Part shown: positions 1 through 8,492 of the stretch, piece after piece
Numbering within the stretch: position 1 is the stretch's first letter
Layout of the letters: each line of letters opens with the position of its first letter
Source: Pseudonocardia sp. DSM 110487
Lineage (GTDB): Bacteria; Actinomycetota; Actinomycetes; Mycobacteriales; Pseudonocardiaceae
Direction: 5' to 3'
Assembly: GCF_019468565.1 (NCBI RefSeq)
Contig: NZ_CP080521.1
Coordinates: 4,650,001 to 4,714,000, forward strand
DNA: 64,000 nucleotides
Notes under the pieces: generated by a model
Database searches by the model: none
Told to the model about the DNA's origin: nothing
What the model saw: the letters and a program-made list of their open reading frames with translations, nothing else
Made by a program: the position numbers and the translations under genes

Positions 1-471
1 GCGCCGTCGGACTACGCGGTGCGCGCGTCGAGCGACGGTGCCCTGCTCGTCACCGCGGGGGCCGGCGCGAGCCACGTCGTCGTCGAGTCCGCGAGCGGCC
101 GCGTGGCCGGTCGGCTCGACACGGACGCGTTTCCCCTTCCGGCCGGCGACGGCCGGGTCCAGCTGCTGGACGGCGATCCGGAGCGCGTGGTGGCGACGGT
201 CGACGGGAGCGGCGCGGTCCTCCCGGTGCCGCCCGGCTGCGGCCGCGAGGCGGCGGTGGCCGTCACCGGTGCTGCCGTGCTCCGGCTGTGCCGCGGCGAG
301 CGGAACCTCGACCTGCAGGTGGACGGTGGCGCCGTGGTGCCGCTCGGTCTCCGGCCCGGCGATGTGTTCGCGGGGCTCGACCGCCTGCGGGACGCGTTCG
401 TCGTGCCCGCCCCCGGCGCGGTCGTGGTCGCCGTCGCCAGCAGCTACGGCACGGTGGTCGGGCTGGGCTGA
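1..471 (+). CDS. C-terminal part of an unrecognised protein (5' end outside window)
   Basis: The frame is open from base 1 and ends at TGA 469-471, giving about 156 residues of the C-terminus. Codon use has the strong third-position G/C bias of the neighbouring genes, so it is coding. The sequence is rich in Val, Gly, Ala and Asp with short beta-strand-like runs (VVVES, VQLLDGD, LDLQVDGG) and two isolated cysteines. It could be a beta-propeller or other all-beta repeat domain, but I recognise no family. A hairpin follows the stop, so it probably ends its own transcript before the downstream catabolic operon. Confidence 0.6.
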   Translation, partial: APSDYAVRASSDGALLVTAGAGASHVVVESASGRVAGRLDTDAFPLPAGDGRVQLLDGDPERVVATVDGSGAVLPVPPGCGREAAVAVTGAAVLRLCRGERNLDLQVDGGAVVPLGLRPGDVFAGLDRLRDAFVVPAPGAVVVAVASSYGTVVGLG

Positions 472-488
472 CCCGGGGTGAGCCCGGG
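472..488 (+). terminator. Short GC hairpin after the first gene
   Basis: CCCGGG at 472-477 and again at 483-488 can pair around a 5-base loop, starting one base after the stop codon. There is no T-run, as is usual for high-GC actinobacterial terminators. Function is inferred from position only. Confidence 0.35.
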
Positions 489-577
489 CACGCCGGTGCG
501 CGTGCTCTTCCGCGGTACCCGGGGGCGGGCTAGGGTACGACCGGTATCAGGAAGCCTGTCATTCGGCGGGAGGGCTC

Positions 578-2116
578 ATGGACACCGCAGCGTTGCGGCA
601 CGCGTCCGCTCCGGCGCTCGGCAGCTGGCCGTCCCGGCGGGCACGCATCGCGCCGCACCGCCCGGCGCTGGTGGAGGGGGAGCGCACCCTCAGCTACGCC
701 GAGCTGGCCGATCGCGTCGCCCGGCTGGCCCGCGTGCTGGCCGACCGCGGCATCCGGCCCGGCGACCGGGTCGCCTACCTCGGGGTCAACGCGATCAGCG
801 TGTTCGAGACGTACTTCGCCACCTGGCTGCTGGGGGCGATCGCGGCGCCGCTGAACTACCGCCTGGCCGCCGCCGAGATCCGGTACATGCTCGAGGACTC
901 CGGCGCGGCGCTCCTGGTGCACAGCGCCGACACGGACGCGCTGGTGAGCGCGACCGGCCCCGGCGTGCCCGTCCTGGAGGTCGGCCCGGACTACGAGGAC
1001 GCCGTCGCGGCCGCGGCCCCGCTCGCCGACCCACCGGCCGTCACCCTCGACGACCCGGCGATCCTGCTCTACACCTCCGGCACCACCGGCCGGCCCAAGG
1101 CGGCGGTGCTGACCCACGGCAACCTCACCTGGAACACCGTCAACCAGCTCGCCCACGTCGACGTCCTCAGCACCGACCGGGCGCTCTGCATCTCCCCGCT
1201 CTTCCATTGCGTCGGGCTCGGCCAGGTCACGCTGCCGACCCTGTTCAAGGGCGGCTGCGTCGAGCCGCTCGCGAGCTTCGACGCCGGCGCCGTGCTCGCG
1301 CGGATCGGCCAGGCGGGAGTCACGAGCTTCTCCGCGGTGCCCACGATGCTGCAGATGATGGTGGAGCACCCGGGTTGGGAGACCGCGAAGCTCGACACGC
1401 TGCACACGGTCCTCTACGGGGGCTCGGCGGTGCAGGAGCGCGTCGCCCGCGCGTGGCTCGACCGTGGCGTGCAGGTCCAGCAGGGCTACGGCATGACGGA
1501 GGCCTCACCTGGGGTCTACATGGTGCCGAGCGGCGGGGACGCGAACCGGCCGGTGTCGGTCGGGGTGCCGCACTTCGCCACCGAGGTCGCCATGCTCCGG
1601 GACGGTGAACGCGTGCCGGTCGGCCCCGAGCCCGCCGAGCTGCTCGTCCGGGGGCCGCACGTCTTCGCCGGCTACTGGAACCGACCCGATGAGTCGGCCG
1701 CGGCGTTCGTCGACGGCGAGTGGTTTCGCACCGGCGACGTGCTGCGGGTGGCCCCCGACGGCTGGGCCGACGTCGTCGACCGCGTGAAAGACGTGATCAT
1801 CTCCGGTGGGGAGAACATCTACCCCGCCGAGGTCGAAGCCGTGCTGGTGCAGCTGGACGGGGTGGCCGACGCTGCCGTCGTCGCCGTCCCCGACGAGAAG
1901 TGGGGCGAGGTCGGCGCCGCGTATGTCCAGCTCCGGGAGGGCAGTGACATCGCCGAGGCGGACCTGCGCTCGCACCTGCAGGACCACCTCGCCCGCTACA
2001 AGATCCCGAAGTACCTCGTTCCGACCGACGCGTTGCCGCGGAACGCCACCGGCAAGGTCCGGCGGGTCGACCTGCGGACCCGCGCGGCCGAGGACTTCGC
2101 CGGAGAAAGGCCCTGA
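578..2116 (+). CDS. Acyl-CoA ligase (AMP-forming, ANL superfamily)
   Basis: 512 aa, a normal length for fatty-acid/aryl-acid CoA ligases. It should activate a carboxylic acid to its CoA thioester via an acyl-adenylate. Visible motifs: the P-loop-like YTSGTTGRPKAAV around residues 164-176, YGMTEAS near 305-311, RTGD near 384-387, and the C-terminal PRNATGKVRR with the catalytic lysine at about 493. The ATG follows GGCGGGAGGG, a good ribosome site. Its TGA shares its last base with the ATG of the hydratase gene, so the two are translationally coupled. It is the first gene of a five-gene operon, so it probably supplies the CoA substrate. Long-chain, branched and phenylpropanoid acids are all possible; chain specificity cannot be read from sequence alone. 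Confidence 0.9.
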   Translation: MDTAALRHASAPALGSWPSRRARIAPHRPALVEGERTLSYAELADRVARLARVLADRGIRPGDRVAYLGVNAISVFETYFATWLLGAIAAPLNYRLAAAEIRYMLEDSGAALLVHSADTDALVSATGPGVPVLEVGPDYEDAVAAAAPLADPPAVTLDDPAILLYTSGTTGRPKAAVLTHGNLTWNTVNQLAHVDVLSTDRALCISPLFHCVGLGQVTLPTLFKGGCVEPLASFDAGAVLARIGQAGVTSFSAVPTMLQMMVEHPGWETAKLDTLHTVLYGGSAVQERVARAWLDRGVQVQQGYGMTEASPGVYMVPSGGDANRPVSVGVPHFATEVAMLRDGERVPVGPEPAELLVRGPHVFAGYWNRPDESAAAFVDGEWFRTGDVLRVAPDGWADVVDRVKDVIISGGENIYPAEVEAVLVQLDGVADAAVVAVPDEKWGEVGAAYVQLREGSDIAEADLRSHLQDHLARYKIPKYLVPTDALPRNATGKVRRVDLRTRAAEDFAGERP

Positions 2117-2916
2117 TGATCAACCCCGCGAGCAGCAACGGGTCGCGCCCGGCAACCCTGGAAGTGGAGCGGGACGGCGACGTCGCGGTGCTCCGCCTGT
2201 GCCGCGCCGCCAAGCGCAACGCCCTCGACGACGCCACGGTGCTCGGCATCGAGCAGTTCTTCACCGCGCCACCGGCCGGCGTGCGCGCCGTCGTGCTCGA
2301 CGCGGAGGGCGACCACTTCTCGGCCGGCCTCGACATGGGCGAGCTCGCCGGGCGGGACGCGTTCTCGGGGGTGGAGCACTCGCGGATGTGGCACCGCGCG
2401 TTCGAGCAGGTGGCGCGCGGGACGCTCCCGGTCGTTGCGGTCCTCAAAGGGGCCGTCGTCGGTGGCGGGCTGGAGCTGGCGAGCGCCGCGCACATCCGCG
2501 TGGCCGAGCGCAGCACGTTCTACGCCCTGCCGGAGGGACAGCGCGGCCTGTTCGTCGGTGGCGGCGCCGCGGTGCGCGTGCAGCGACTGATCGGTACGGC
2601 GCTGATGACCGACATGATGCTCACCGGGCGGGTACTCGACGCGGAGGAAGGGCGGGCCGCGGGCCTGTCGACCTATCTCGTGGACGACGGTGCCGGGCTC
2701 GCCACGGCCCTCGGCCTCGCGGAGCGGATCGCCGCGAACTCGCCCGTCACCAACTTCGCGGTGCTGCAGGCGCTCCCGCGGATCGCCGAGACCGGCCCGG
2801 ACGAGGGATTCTTCATGGAGGCGCTGATGGCGGCCGTGGCGTCGAGCAGCACCGAGGCCCAGGAGCGGATGCAGGCGTTCCTCGCCGGTCGGGGCGGAAA
2901 GGTGCGCCCGTCGTGA
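2116..2916 (+). CDS. Enoyl-CoA hydratase/isomerase (crotonase family)
   Basis: 266 aa crotonase-fold protein. The oxyanion-hole segments are recognisable as FSAGLDMGEL (about 68-77) and GAVVGGGLELA (about 112-122). It likely hydrates a 2-enoyl-CoA to a 3-hydroxyacyl-CoA, or does a related crotonase reaction. A Glu is seen in ALPEGQRGLF near residue 140, where crotonases often carry a catalytic acid, but I cannot align it confidently. It starts on the last base of the ligase stop codon and ends overlapping the GTG of the next gene by four bases (GTGA). Tight coupling fits a pathway with the ligase upstream and the dehydrogenase downstream. Confidence 0.88.
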   Translation: MINPASSNGSRPATLEVERDGDVAVLRLCRAAKRNALDDATVLGIEQFFTAPPAGVRAVVLDAEGDHFSAGLDMGELAGRDAFSGVEHSRMWHRAFEQVARGTLPVVAVLKGAVVGGGLELASAAHIRVAERSTFYALPEGQRGLFVGGGAAVRVQRLIGTALMTDMMLTGRVLDAEEGRAAGLSTYLVDDGAGLATALGLAERIAANSPVTNFAVLQALPRIAETGPDEGFFMEALMAAVASSSTEAQERMQAFLAGRGGKVRPS

Positions 2917-4814
2917 CCGAGCTGGATCGCTTCGCCGACTGGCTGCGTACCGAACGCGGGCTGCGATTCGCCTCCTACCAGGAGCTGCACGCGTGGTCGA
3001 CCAAGGACCTCGACGGGTTCTGGTCGGCCGTCGCGGGGTTCTCCGGGGTCCGTTTCCACGCGCCGGCGACCGCGGTGCTGGGCCGGCGCGAGATGCCAGG
3101 CGCGGAGTGGTTCCCCGGCGCCACGCTGAACTACGCCGAACACGCACTGCGCTCCTGTGACGGGACCGGCGACGAGAGCAGCGCCGTCATCGCGTACTCG
3201 CAGACCCGCGAGCGGGTGGAGCTCACCTGGGCGCAGCTGGGCGAGCAGGTCGCGCGTGCCCGCGCGGGCCTGCGGCGCCTCGGCGTCGGGCGCGGCGACC
3301 GGGTCGTCGCCTACGCCCCCAACATCCCGGAGACGCTCGTCGCGTTCCTCGCCACCGCGAGCCTCGGCGCCGTGTGGGCGAGCTGCGCGCCCGAGTTCGG
3401 CGCCCGCAGCGTGATCGACCGGTTCGCGCAGGTGGAGCCCACCGTCCTGTTGGTCGTGCCCGGCTACAGCTACGGCGAGAAGCCGATCGACCGCACGGCG
3501 GAGGTCGCCGCTGTGCGGACCGGGCTGCCGACGGTGCGCCACGTCGTCGCGATCCCGTACGGCGCCGGAGAGGTACCGGACACGCTGTCGTGGGACGAGC
3601 TGGTGGCCGAGGAAGGCGATCTCACCTTCGATCCCGTGCCGTTCGCGCACCCGCTCTGCGTCCTGTTCTCTTCGGGCACGACCGGCAGGCCGAAGGCGAT
3701 CGTGCACGGCCACGGCGGAGTCCTGCTGGAACAGCTCAAGAACCACGCCCTGAGCTGGGACCTGCGTCGAGGCGACCGGATCCTGTGGTTCTCGACCACG
3801 GCGTGGGTCATGTGGAACGCGCTCGTCGGCGGCCTACTCGTCGGTGCGGGTGTGGTGCTGATCGACGGCAACCCGGTGCACCCCGATGTCGGTTGGCAGT
3901 GGCGGCTGGCCGAGGAGTCCGGCGCGACGCTGATGGGTGCCTCGCCCGGATGGCTGATGGCCTGCCGCGCAGCGGGCGTGGAACCCACCCGCGACCACGA
4001 CCTGTCCCGCGTCCGCCAGATCGGCGCCGCCGGCAGCCCGCTGCCGCCCGAGGGCTACCGCTGGGTGGCCGAGCGCTTCCCCGGCGTGCTGCTGAACGTC
4101 GGCAGCGGCGGCACCGACGTCTGCGGCGGGATCGTGCAGGGCGGGCCGTGGCAGCCGGTCGTGGAAGGCGAGATTTCCGGCCCTGCGCTCGGCGTCGCCG
4201 CGGCCGCGTTCGACGCGGACGGCAGGCCCGTGGTGGGGGAGCTGGGCGAGCTGGTGATCACCGAGCCGATGCCGTCGATGCCGGTCGGGTTCTGGGGCGA
4301 TGCCGACGGCAGCCGCTACCGCGATGCCTATTTCGACGTATACCCCGGCGTGTGGCGGCACGGGGACTGGGTGCGGTTCTCCGAGTCCGGGTCCGTGATC
4401 GTCGCCGGCCGCTCGGACGCCACGTTGAACCGTGGGGGCGTCCGATTGGGCACGGCCGAGTTCTACGGCGTGGTCGAGGAGCTGCCGGAGGTCGCCGACA
4501 GCCTGGTCGTGCACCTGGAGGACCCCGCGGGCGGCCCCGGCGAGCTGGTGCTCTTCGTCGTGCCCGCGCCGGGTGCCGCGCTGGACGACGCGCTGCGCGC
4601 CCGGATCGGGCGCGAGCTGCGCGCGGCGCTCTCGCCGCGGCACGTGCCGGACCGGATCGTCGCGGTGCCGGCGGTCCCGCGCAACCGCACCGGCAAGAAG
4701 CTGGAGCTGCCGGCCAAGCGGATCCTGCTCGGCGCCGCCCCGGAGGAGGTCGCGAGCCGCGACGTGCTCGCCGATCCGACGTCCCTCGACGCATTCGTGG
4801 AGCTCGCAAGATGA
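2913..4814 (+). CDS. aacS: Acetoacetyl-CoA synthetase
   Basis: 633 aa from GTG 2913, which overlaps the preceding TGA by four bases. AacS proteins are usually about 650 aa. The N-terminus (DRFADWLRTERGL, then WSAVAGFSG) is the family's leader domain, followed by an ANL adenylation domain with SSGTTGRPKAIVHG around residues 252-265 and a C-terminal NRTGKKLELP with the catalytic lysine. It is expected to convert acetoacetate (or a close beta-keto acid) plus CoA and ATP to the CoA ester. Its place between a hydratase and a 3-hydroxyacyl-CoA dehydrogenase suggests that beta-keto acids leaving the pathway are recaptured. A longer upstream frame exists but would cover the hydratase gene, so the overlapping GTG is preferred. 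Confidence 0.88.
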   Translation: MTELDRFADWLRTERGLRFASYQELHAWSTKDLDGFWSAVAGFSGVRFHAPATAVLGRREMPGAEWFPGATLNYAEHALRSCDGTGDESSAVIAYSQTRERVELTWAQLGEQVARARAGLRRLGVGRGDRVVAYAPNIPETLVAFLATASLGAVWASCAPEFGARSVIDRFAQVEPTVLLVVPGYSYGEKPIDRTAEVAAVRTGLPTVRHVVAIPYGAGEVPDTLSWDELVAEEGDLTFDPVPFAHPLCVLFSSGTTGRPKAIVHGHGGVLLEQLKNHALSWDLRRGDRILWFSTTAWVMWNALVGGLLVGAGVVLIDGNPVHPDVGWQWRLAEESGATLMGASPGWLMACRAAGVEPTRDHDLSRVRQIGAAGSPLPPEGYRWVAERFPGVLLNVGSGGTDVCGGIVQGGPWQPVVEGEISGPALGVAAAAFDADGRPVVGELGELVITEPMPSMPVGFWGDADGSRYRDAYFDVYPGVWRHGDWVRFSESGSVIVAGRSDATLNRGGVRLGTAEFYGVVEELPEVADSLVVHLEDPAGGPGELVLFVVPAPGAALDDALRARIGRELRAALSPRHVPDRIVAVPAVPRNRTGKKLELPAKRILLGAAPEEVASRDVLADPTSLDAFVELAR

Positions 4815-5713
4815 TCAACACCGTCGCCGTCGTGGGCACGGGCGTCATCGGAGCGAGCTGGGCCGCATTGTTCCTGTCCCACGGGCTGGACGTCGTGGCC
4901 ACCGATCCCGCGCCGGGCGCCGAGGAACGACTGCGTGCGGACGTGGCGGCCACCGGGCTCGCCGCACACGGCCGCCTCTCCTTCGTCGACGACGCCGCCA
5001 CGGCGGCGGCCGGCGCGGACTTCGTGCAGGAGAACGGCCCCGAGCGCATCGACGTCAAGCACGACCTCTTCGCGGCAATGGACGCGGCCGCCCGCCCGGA
5101 CGTGGTACTGGCCAGCAGCTCGTCCGGCCTGCTGCCGAGCGTGATCGCGACCGCCTGCTCCGCTCACCCGGAACGGGTGCTCATCGGGCACCCGTTCAAC
5201 CCGCCGCACCTGCTGCCGCTCGTGGAGGTCGTGCCGGGGGAGCGCAGCGGCGAGGCGGCCGTGGAGGCGGCGATCGCCTTCTACACCGCGCTCGGGAAGA
5301 AGCCGATCCGGCTGCGCCACGAGCTGCCGGGGCACGTCGCCAACCGACTGCAGGCCGCGCTGTGGCGGGAGGCGTACTCGCTGATCGACCGTGGTGTCGC
5401 CACCGTGGCCGACATCGACACCGCGATCGCCAACGGTCCCGGGCTGCGCTGGGCGCTGCTCGGACCGTTCGCGGTGCAGCACCTGTCCGGCGGGCCGGGC
5501 GGCATCGCCCACGTGCTGGAGCACCTGGGACCGCCCACCGAAGCCTGGTGGCGCGACATGGGCGACCCGTCGCTCACCCCCGAGCTGGCGGCCAAGATCG
5601 TCGCCGGGGTCGACGCCGAGCTGGACGGCACCGACCAGGCCGAGCTGGTGGCCCGCCGTGACGCCGCCCTGCGGGCCCTGCTCGCCAGCAAGGCCGAACA
5701 CCAGTTGCCGTAG
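4811..5713 (+). CDS. 3-hydroxyacyl-CoA dehydrogenase family, NAD-dependent (carnitine/gulonate dehydrogenase-like)
   Basis: 300 aa. The N-terminal Rossmann motif GTGVIG (residues 9-14) is followed by an acidic residue after the second strand (ATDPAPG), typical of NAD specificity. SSSSGLLPS and IGHPFNPPHLLPLVEVV are characteristic of the hydroxyacyl-CoA dehydrogenase family, and most like the L-carnitine dehydrogenase/lambda-crystallin branch. It would oxidise a 3-hydroxy group to the 3-keto group. The ATG overlaps the acetoacetyl-CoA synthetase stop by four bases. In this operon a 3-hydroxyacyl-CoA substrate is the natural reading. A free hydroxy acid such as carnitine remains possible, although no carnitine-cleaving DUF849 protein is nearby. 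Confidence 0.85.
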   Translation: MINTVAVVGTGVIGASWAALFLSHGLDVVATDPAPGAEERLRADVAATGLAAHGRLSFVDDAATAAAGADFVQENGPERIDVKHDLFAAMDAAARPDVVLASSSSGLLPSVIATACSAHPERVLIGHPFNPPHLLPLVEVVPGERSGEAAVEAAIAFYTALGKKPIRLRHELPGHVANRLQAALWREAYSLIDRGVATVADIDTAIANGPGLRWALLGPFAVQHLSGGPGGIAHVLEHLGPPTEAWWRDMGDPSLTPELAAKIVAGVDAELDGTDQAELVARRDAALRALLASKAEHQLP

Positions 5714-5721
5714 GAGACGAG

Positions 5722-6585
5722 ATGGATCTTTCAACCCTGGACGCCATCGACGTCCACGTCCACGTCGAGCACGACGGGCACGGCTGCTTCTCGCTCGACC
5801 AGGAGCTGATGGACGCCTCGGCGAAGTACTTCAAGGCCGACCAGGACCGCACCCCGACGGTGGCATCGATCGCCGAGCACTACCGCGCCCGCCGCACCGC
5901 GGCAGTCGTCTTCACCGTGGACGCTACCGCGGGTACCGGTCACCCGGCGCTGTCCAGCGAGGAGATCGTCGACGCCGCGGCCGAGCACACCGACGTGCTG
6001 ATCCCGTTCGGCTCCGTGGACCCGCACGCGGGCAAGGCTGCGGTCGCGCGGATCCGCCGGCTCGTCGACCGCGGCGCCCGCGGCTTCAAGTTCCACCCCA
6101 GCCTGCAGGTGTTCGAGCCGAACGACCCCGCGTTCTACCCGCTCTACGAGGCGATGGCCGAGCTCGGCGTGCCTGCGCTCTTCCACACCGGCCAGACCGG
6201 GATCGGTGCCGGCCTCCCCGGCGGGCGCGGGATCAAGCTGCGCTACTCCGCCCCCATGCTGCTCGACGACGTCGCGGCCGACTTCCCGGAGCTCACGGTG
6301 GTGCTGGCGCACCCGTCGGTGCCGTGGCAGGACGAGGCGATCTCGATCGCCACCCACAAGGCGAACGTCTACATCGACCTGTCCGGCTGGTCTCCGCGCT
6401 ACTTCCCGCCGCAGCTGGTGCGCGCGGCGAACGGCTTGCTCAAGCGCAAGGTGCTCTTCGGCTCCGACTTCCCTCTGATCACTCCGGAGCGCTGGCTGCG
6501 CGACTTCGGCGAGCTGGACGTCAAGGACGACGTGCGCCCGCTGATCCTCAAGGAGAACGCGGTGCGGATGCTGCGCCTGAGCTGA
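5722..6585 (+). CDS. Amidohydrolase-superfamily hydrolase, possible beta-ketoacyl-CoA hydrolase (PhdC/CouO type)
   Basis: 287 aa TIM-barrel protein of the amidohydrolase_2 family. Metal-site features are present: DVHVH at residues 10-14, HTGQ near 155, AHPS near 194 and GSDFP near 249. Family knowledge: close relatives in Corynebacterium and Rhodococcus phenylpropanoid pathways hydrolyse an aryl-beta-ketoacyl-CoA in place of a thiolase. It begins eight bases after the dehydrogenase stop, with GGAGACGAG as ribosome site, and is last in the operon. With ligase, hydratase and dehydrogenase upstream, a final hydrolytic release of acetyl-CoA and a shortened acid makes sense, but this is inference. 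Its 3' end overlaps the convergent LLM gene by 38 bases. Confidence 0.75.
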   Translation: MDLSTLDAIDVHVHVEHDGHGCFSLDQELMDASAKYFKADQDRTPTVASIAEHYRARRTAAVVFTVDATAGTGHPALSSEEIVDAAAEHTDVLIPFGSVDPHAGKAAVARIRRLVDRGARGFKFHPSLQVFEPNDPAFYPLYEAMAELGVPALFHTGQTGIGAGLPGGRGIKLRYSAPMLLDDVAADFPELTVVLAHPSVPWQDEAISIATHKANVYIDLSGWSPRYFPPQLVRAANGLLKRKVLFGSDFPLITPERWLRDFGELDVKDDVRPLILKENAVRMLRLS

Positions 6586-7498
6586 GCTTTCCGAGCAGGT
6601 GGAGCGTGCGGTTCCGCTCCTCGGTGTTGCCGACGCGGCTGACCAGCGCGTCCGTCGCGCCCAGGTCGGCGTAGCGCTGGAGCTCGGCTGCCACCTCGTC
6701 CTCGTCGCCCGCGATGACGATGTCGCCGAGCCCTGCGAAACCCTCTCGATCGAGCGAGGTCCGGTACGACGGCAGTGCGGCGAGCGCGCGATAGGCCGCC
6801 GCGACCTCGGCACGGACGCGGTCCGGATCGGCCGTCACCGCGACGGGCAGGCCGGCGACCACCCGCGGCCGGGGCCGCCCAGCCGACTCGGCCGCGGCGG
6901 TGAGGAGAGGCACCACGTGCTCGCCGATCGTGCGGGGCCCGGCGAGGAACGTGATGGTGCCGGAGGTGCGCTCGCCGGCCAGCCGGAGCATCGCAGGCCC
7001 GAGCGCGCCGAGTAGCACGGGGACGGGCGGCGTCGCGCCGTTGACCGAGGTCTCGTCGGGGCTGGAGCCCGGTCCGGACGAGCCGGGCACACGCTCGCCC
7101 GCGAGGATCGGGAGCAGGACGTCGAGGTGCCGGCGCAGCGCGTCGACGGGGCGGGCGAACGGGATGTCGTACACGTCCAGCAGGCCGGGGTGGCTCACGC
7201 CGAGCCCGAGCGTGAGACGTCCGTGCGATGCCGCCTGCACGGTCTGGGCCTGCGCGGCGAGCACCCGGGGGTGCCGGGGCTGCACGACGACGACCGACGC
7301 GCCGAGCTCGACGTCGGGCACGTCGCGGGCGATGGCGGCGTAGGCGGTGAGCGTGTCGTGGTCGTAGCCCTGCGGGAGCCAGACCGTGCGCACGCCGGCG
7401 GCCGCCACCGACCTGCCGTGCTCGACCAGTTCATCGATCACGTTGCCGCCCGGGGCATGGGGGAGGCCCACGGCGAGGTTCACTCCAATGCGGATCAC
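6548..7498 (-). CDS. LLM-class F420-dependent oxidoreductase
   Basis: 316 aa from GTG 7498 (IRIGVNLAVGLPHAPGG). It is a luciferase-like monooxygenase fold with the usual LGLGVSHPG and GTITFLAGPRTI segments. The actinobacterial subgroup (MSMEG_4879-like) is F420-dependent rather than FMN-dependent; the substrate is unknown. The open frame runs further upstream to 7756, but that extension would cover the start of the divergent regulator gene and has Arg/Pro-rich non-coding character, so the GTG is preferred. The 45-bp gap to the divergent regulator makes that regulator the likely controller. The 3' end overlaps the convergent amidohydrolase. Confidence 0.82.
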   Translation of the reverse strand: MIRIGVNLAVGLPHAPGGNVIDELVEHGRSVAAAGVRTVWLPQGYDHDTLTAYAAIARDVPDVELGASVVVVQPRHPRVLAAQAQTVQAASHGRLTLGLGVSHPGLLDVYDIPFARPVDALRRHLDVLLPILAGERVPGSSGPGSSPDETSVNGATPPVPVLLGALGPAMLRLAGERTSGTITFLAGPRTIGEHVVPLLTAAAESAGRPRPRVVAGLPVAVTADPDRVRAEVAAAYRALAALPSYRTSLDREGFAGLGDIVIAGDEDEVAAELQRYADLGATDALVSRVGNTEERNRTLHLLGKLSSGAASAPRSP

Positions 7499-7542
7499 GG
7501 GGCCGAGGATCGCCCCACGACGAAGGTCCAACCAGGAGTCGG

Positions 7543-8313
7543 TTGATGGTGGTGGTCGAGGTGACAGGAAGCGCCCGGCGCCGGGAGCTGGGGGCGTGCC
7601 TGCGCGCGTACCGGCGACTGGTCGCGCCGCAGCAGGTGGGACTGCCGGCCGGCGGGCGGCGCCGGACGCCCGGGCTGCGACGGGAGGAGGTCGCGGCCCT
7701 CGCCGGGGTCGGGCTGTCCTGGTACACGTGGCTCGAACAGGGCCGGGTGACGGCATCCGGTCACGTTCTGGAGTCCGTCGGCCGCGTGCTGGGCGTGGAC
7801 GGCGCGGGCCGCAGGCACCTGCGGCTGCTCTCCGCGCAGGTGGAAGCGCCCGCCGGTGCGCCGGCCGCGGACCTCGCCTCGCTGCTCGCCGGCTTCACGG
7901 GGCCCGCCGTGCTGCTGGACCACCGACTGGACGTCGTCGCCGCCAATCCCGGCTGGACGCGGGTGTGGGGCGATCTCCGCGTCCTCGAGCCGGCGCGACG
8001 CAACGTGCTGTGGCAGCTGGCAGCCGGATCGTCTGCGTTGCCCGTTGACGACCCCGGGCCGCTGGTGACCGCGCTCCGCAGGCAGTTCCGGATGGCTGCG
8101 AACCTGTACGCGGGCGACCCGCGAATCGAGCAGGTCTCCGAGCTCCTGCATGCGGACGCGCCCGCCTATTCACCGCTCTGGGACTGCCGGGGCATCGGCG
8201 GGTTCGGCTCGCCCGCGGTGGTCGTCGACGGGCAGCGGCTGCGCGCACACCTGCTGGAACCGGCAGGGCGGCCAGGCAGCATGCTGCTGTTCCTGGCCGC
8301 CGCCCCGGAATGA
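7543..8313 (+). CDS. Helix-turn-helix regulator with MmyB-like ligand-binding domain
   Basis: 256 aa. Residues about 10-80 form an XRE-type HTH with the family signature RRTPGLRREEVAALAGVGLSWYTWLEQGR. The C-terminal half (about 95-250) is the MmyB-like PAS-related ligand-binding domain, with VLLDHRLDVVAANP and a GDPRIEQVSELLHADAPAYSPLW segment. Family members are poorly characterised; a few Streptomyces members bind fatty acids. It is divergently transcribed from the LLM oxidoreductase over 45 bp, the usual arrangement for a regulator and its target. The start could be this codon or the in-frame GTG a few codons in. Confidence 0.85.
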   Translation: MMVVVEVTGSARRRELGACLRAYRRLVAPQQVGLPAGGRRRTPGLRREEVAALAGVGLSWYTWLEQGRVTASGHVLESVGRVLGVDGAGRRHLRLLSAQVEAPAGAPAADLASLLAGFTGPAVLLDHRLDVVAANPGWTRVWGDLRVLEPARRNVLWQLAAGSSALPVDDPGPLVTALRRQFRMAANLYAGDPRIEQVSELLHADAPAYSPLWDCRGIGGFGSPAVVVDGQRLRAHLLEPAGRPGSMLLFLAAAPE

Positions 8314-8473
8314 TCGCCATCACAAGGGCTTGTTCGGGAAGCGGCCGCATACGGGGCCGGAGCGCATCGGTGGGGCCGCTCGGGCGGAGGACTGCGAGCT
8401 GCCTCCTCGCTCCGCTGGGCCGTTCGGGTGGTCGCGGGTGGGCGGGGCCCGGGCCGGCCGGAAGTGTCGGGGG

Positions 8474-8489
8474 TCGATCGTATGTTCGA
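8474..8489 (+). promoter_or_regulatory. LexA/SOS box upstream of DUF222-HNH gene
   Basis: The 16-bp sequence TCGATCGTATGTTCGA matches the mycobacterial/actinobacterial LexA operator TCGAAC-N4-GTTCGA at 11 of 12 fixed positions. It ends three bases before the ATG of the DUF222-HNH gene. Related 13E12-family genes in Mycobacterium tuberculosis are known to carry SOS boxes at their 5' ends, so damage induction is likely here too. Confidence 0.7.
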
Positions 8490-8492
8490 ATC

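Noticed and set aside
3374..5713. 779-codon frame spanning acetoacetyl-CoA synthetase and dehydrogenase
   Set aside because: Only its last part (from 4811) is the dehydrogenase; the upstream part is a shadow of the synthetase.
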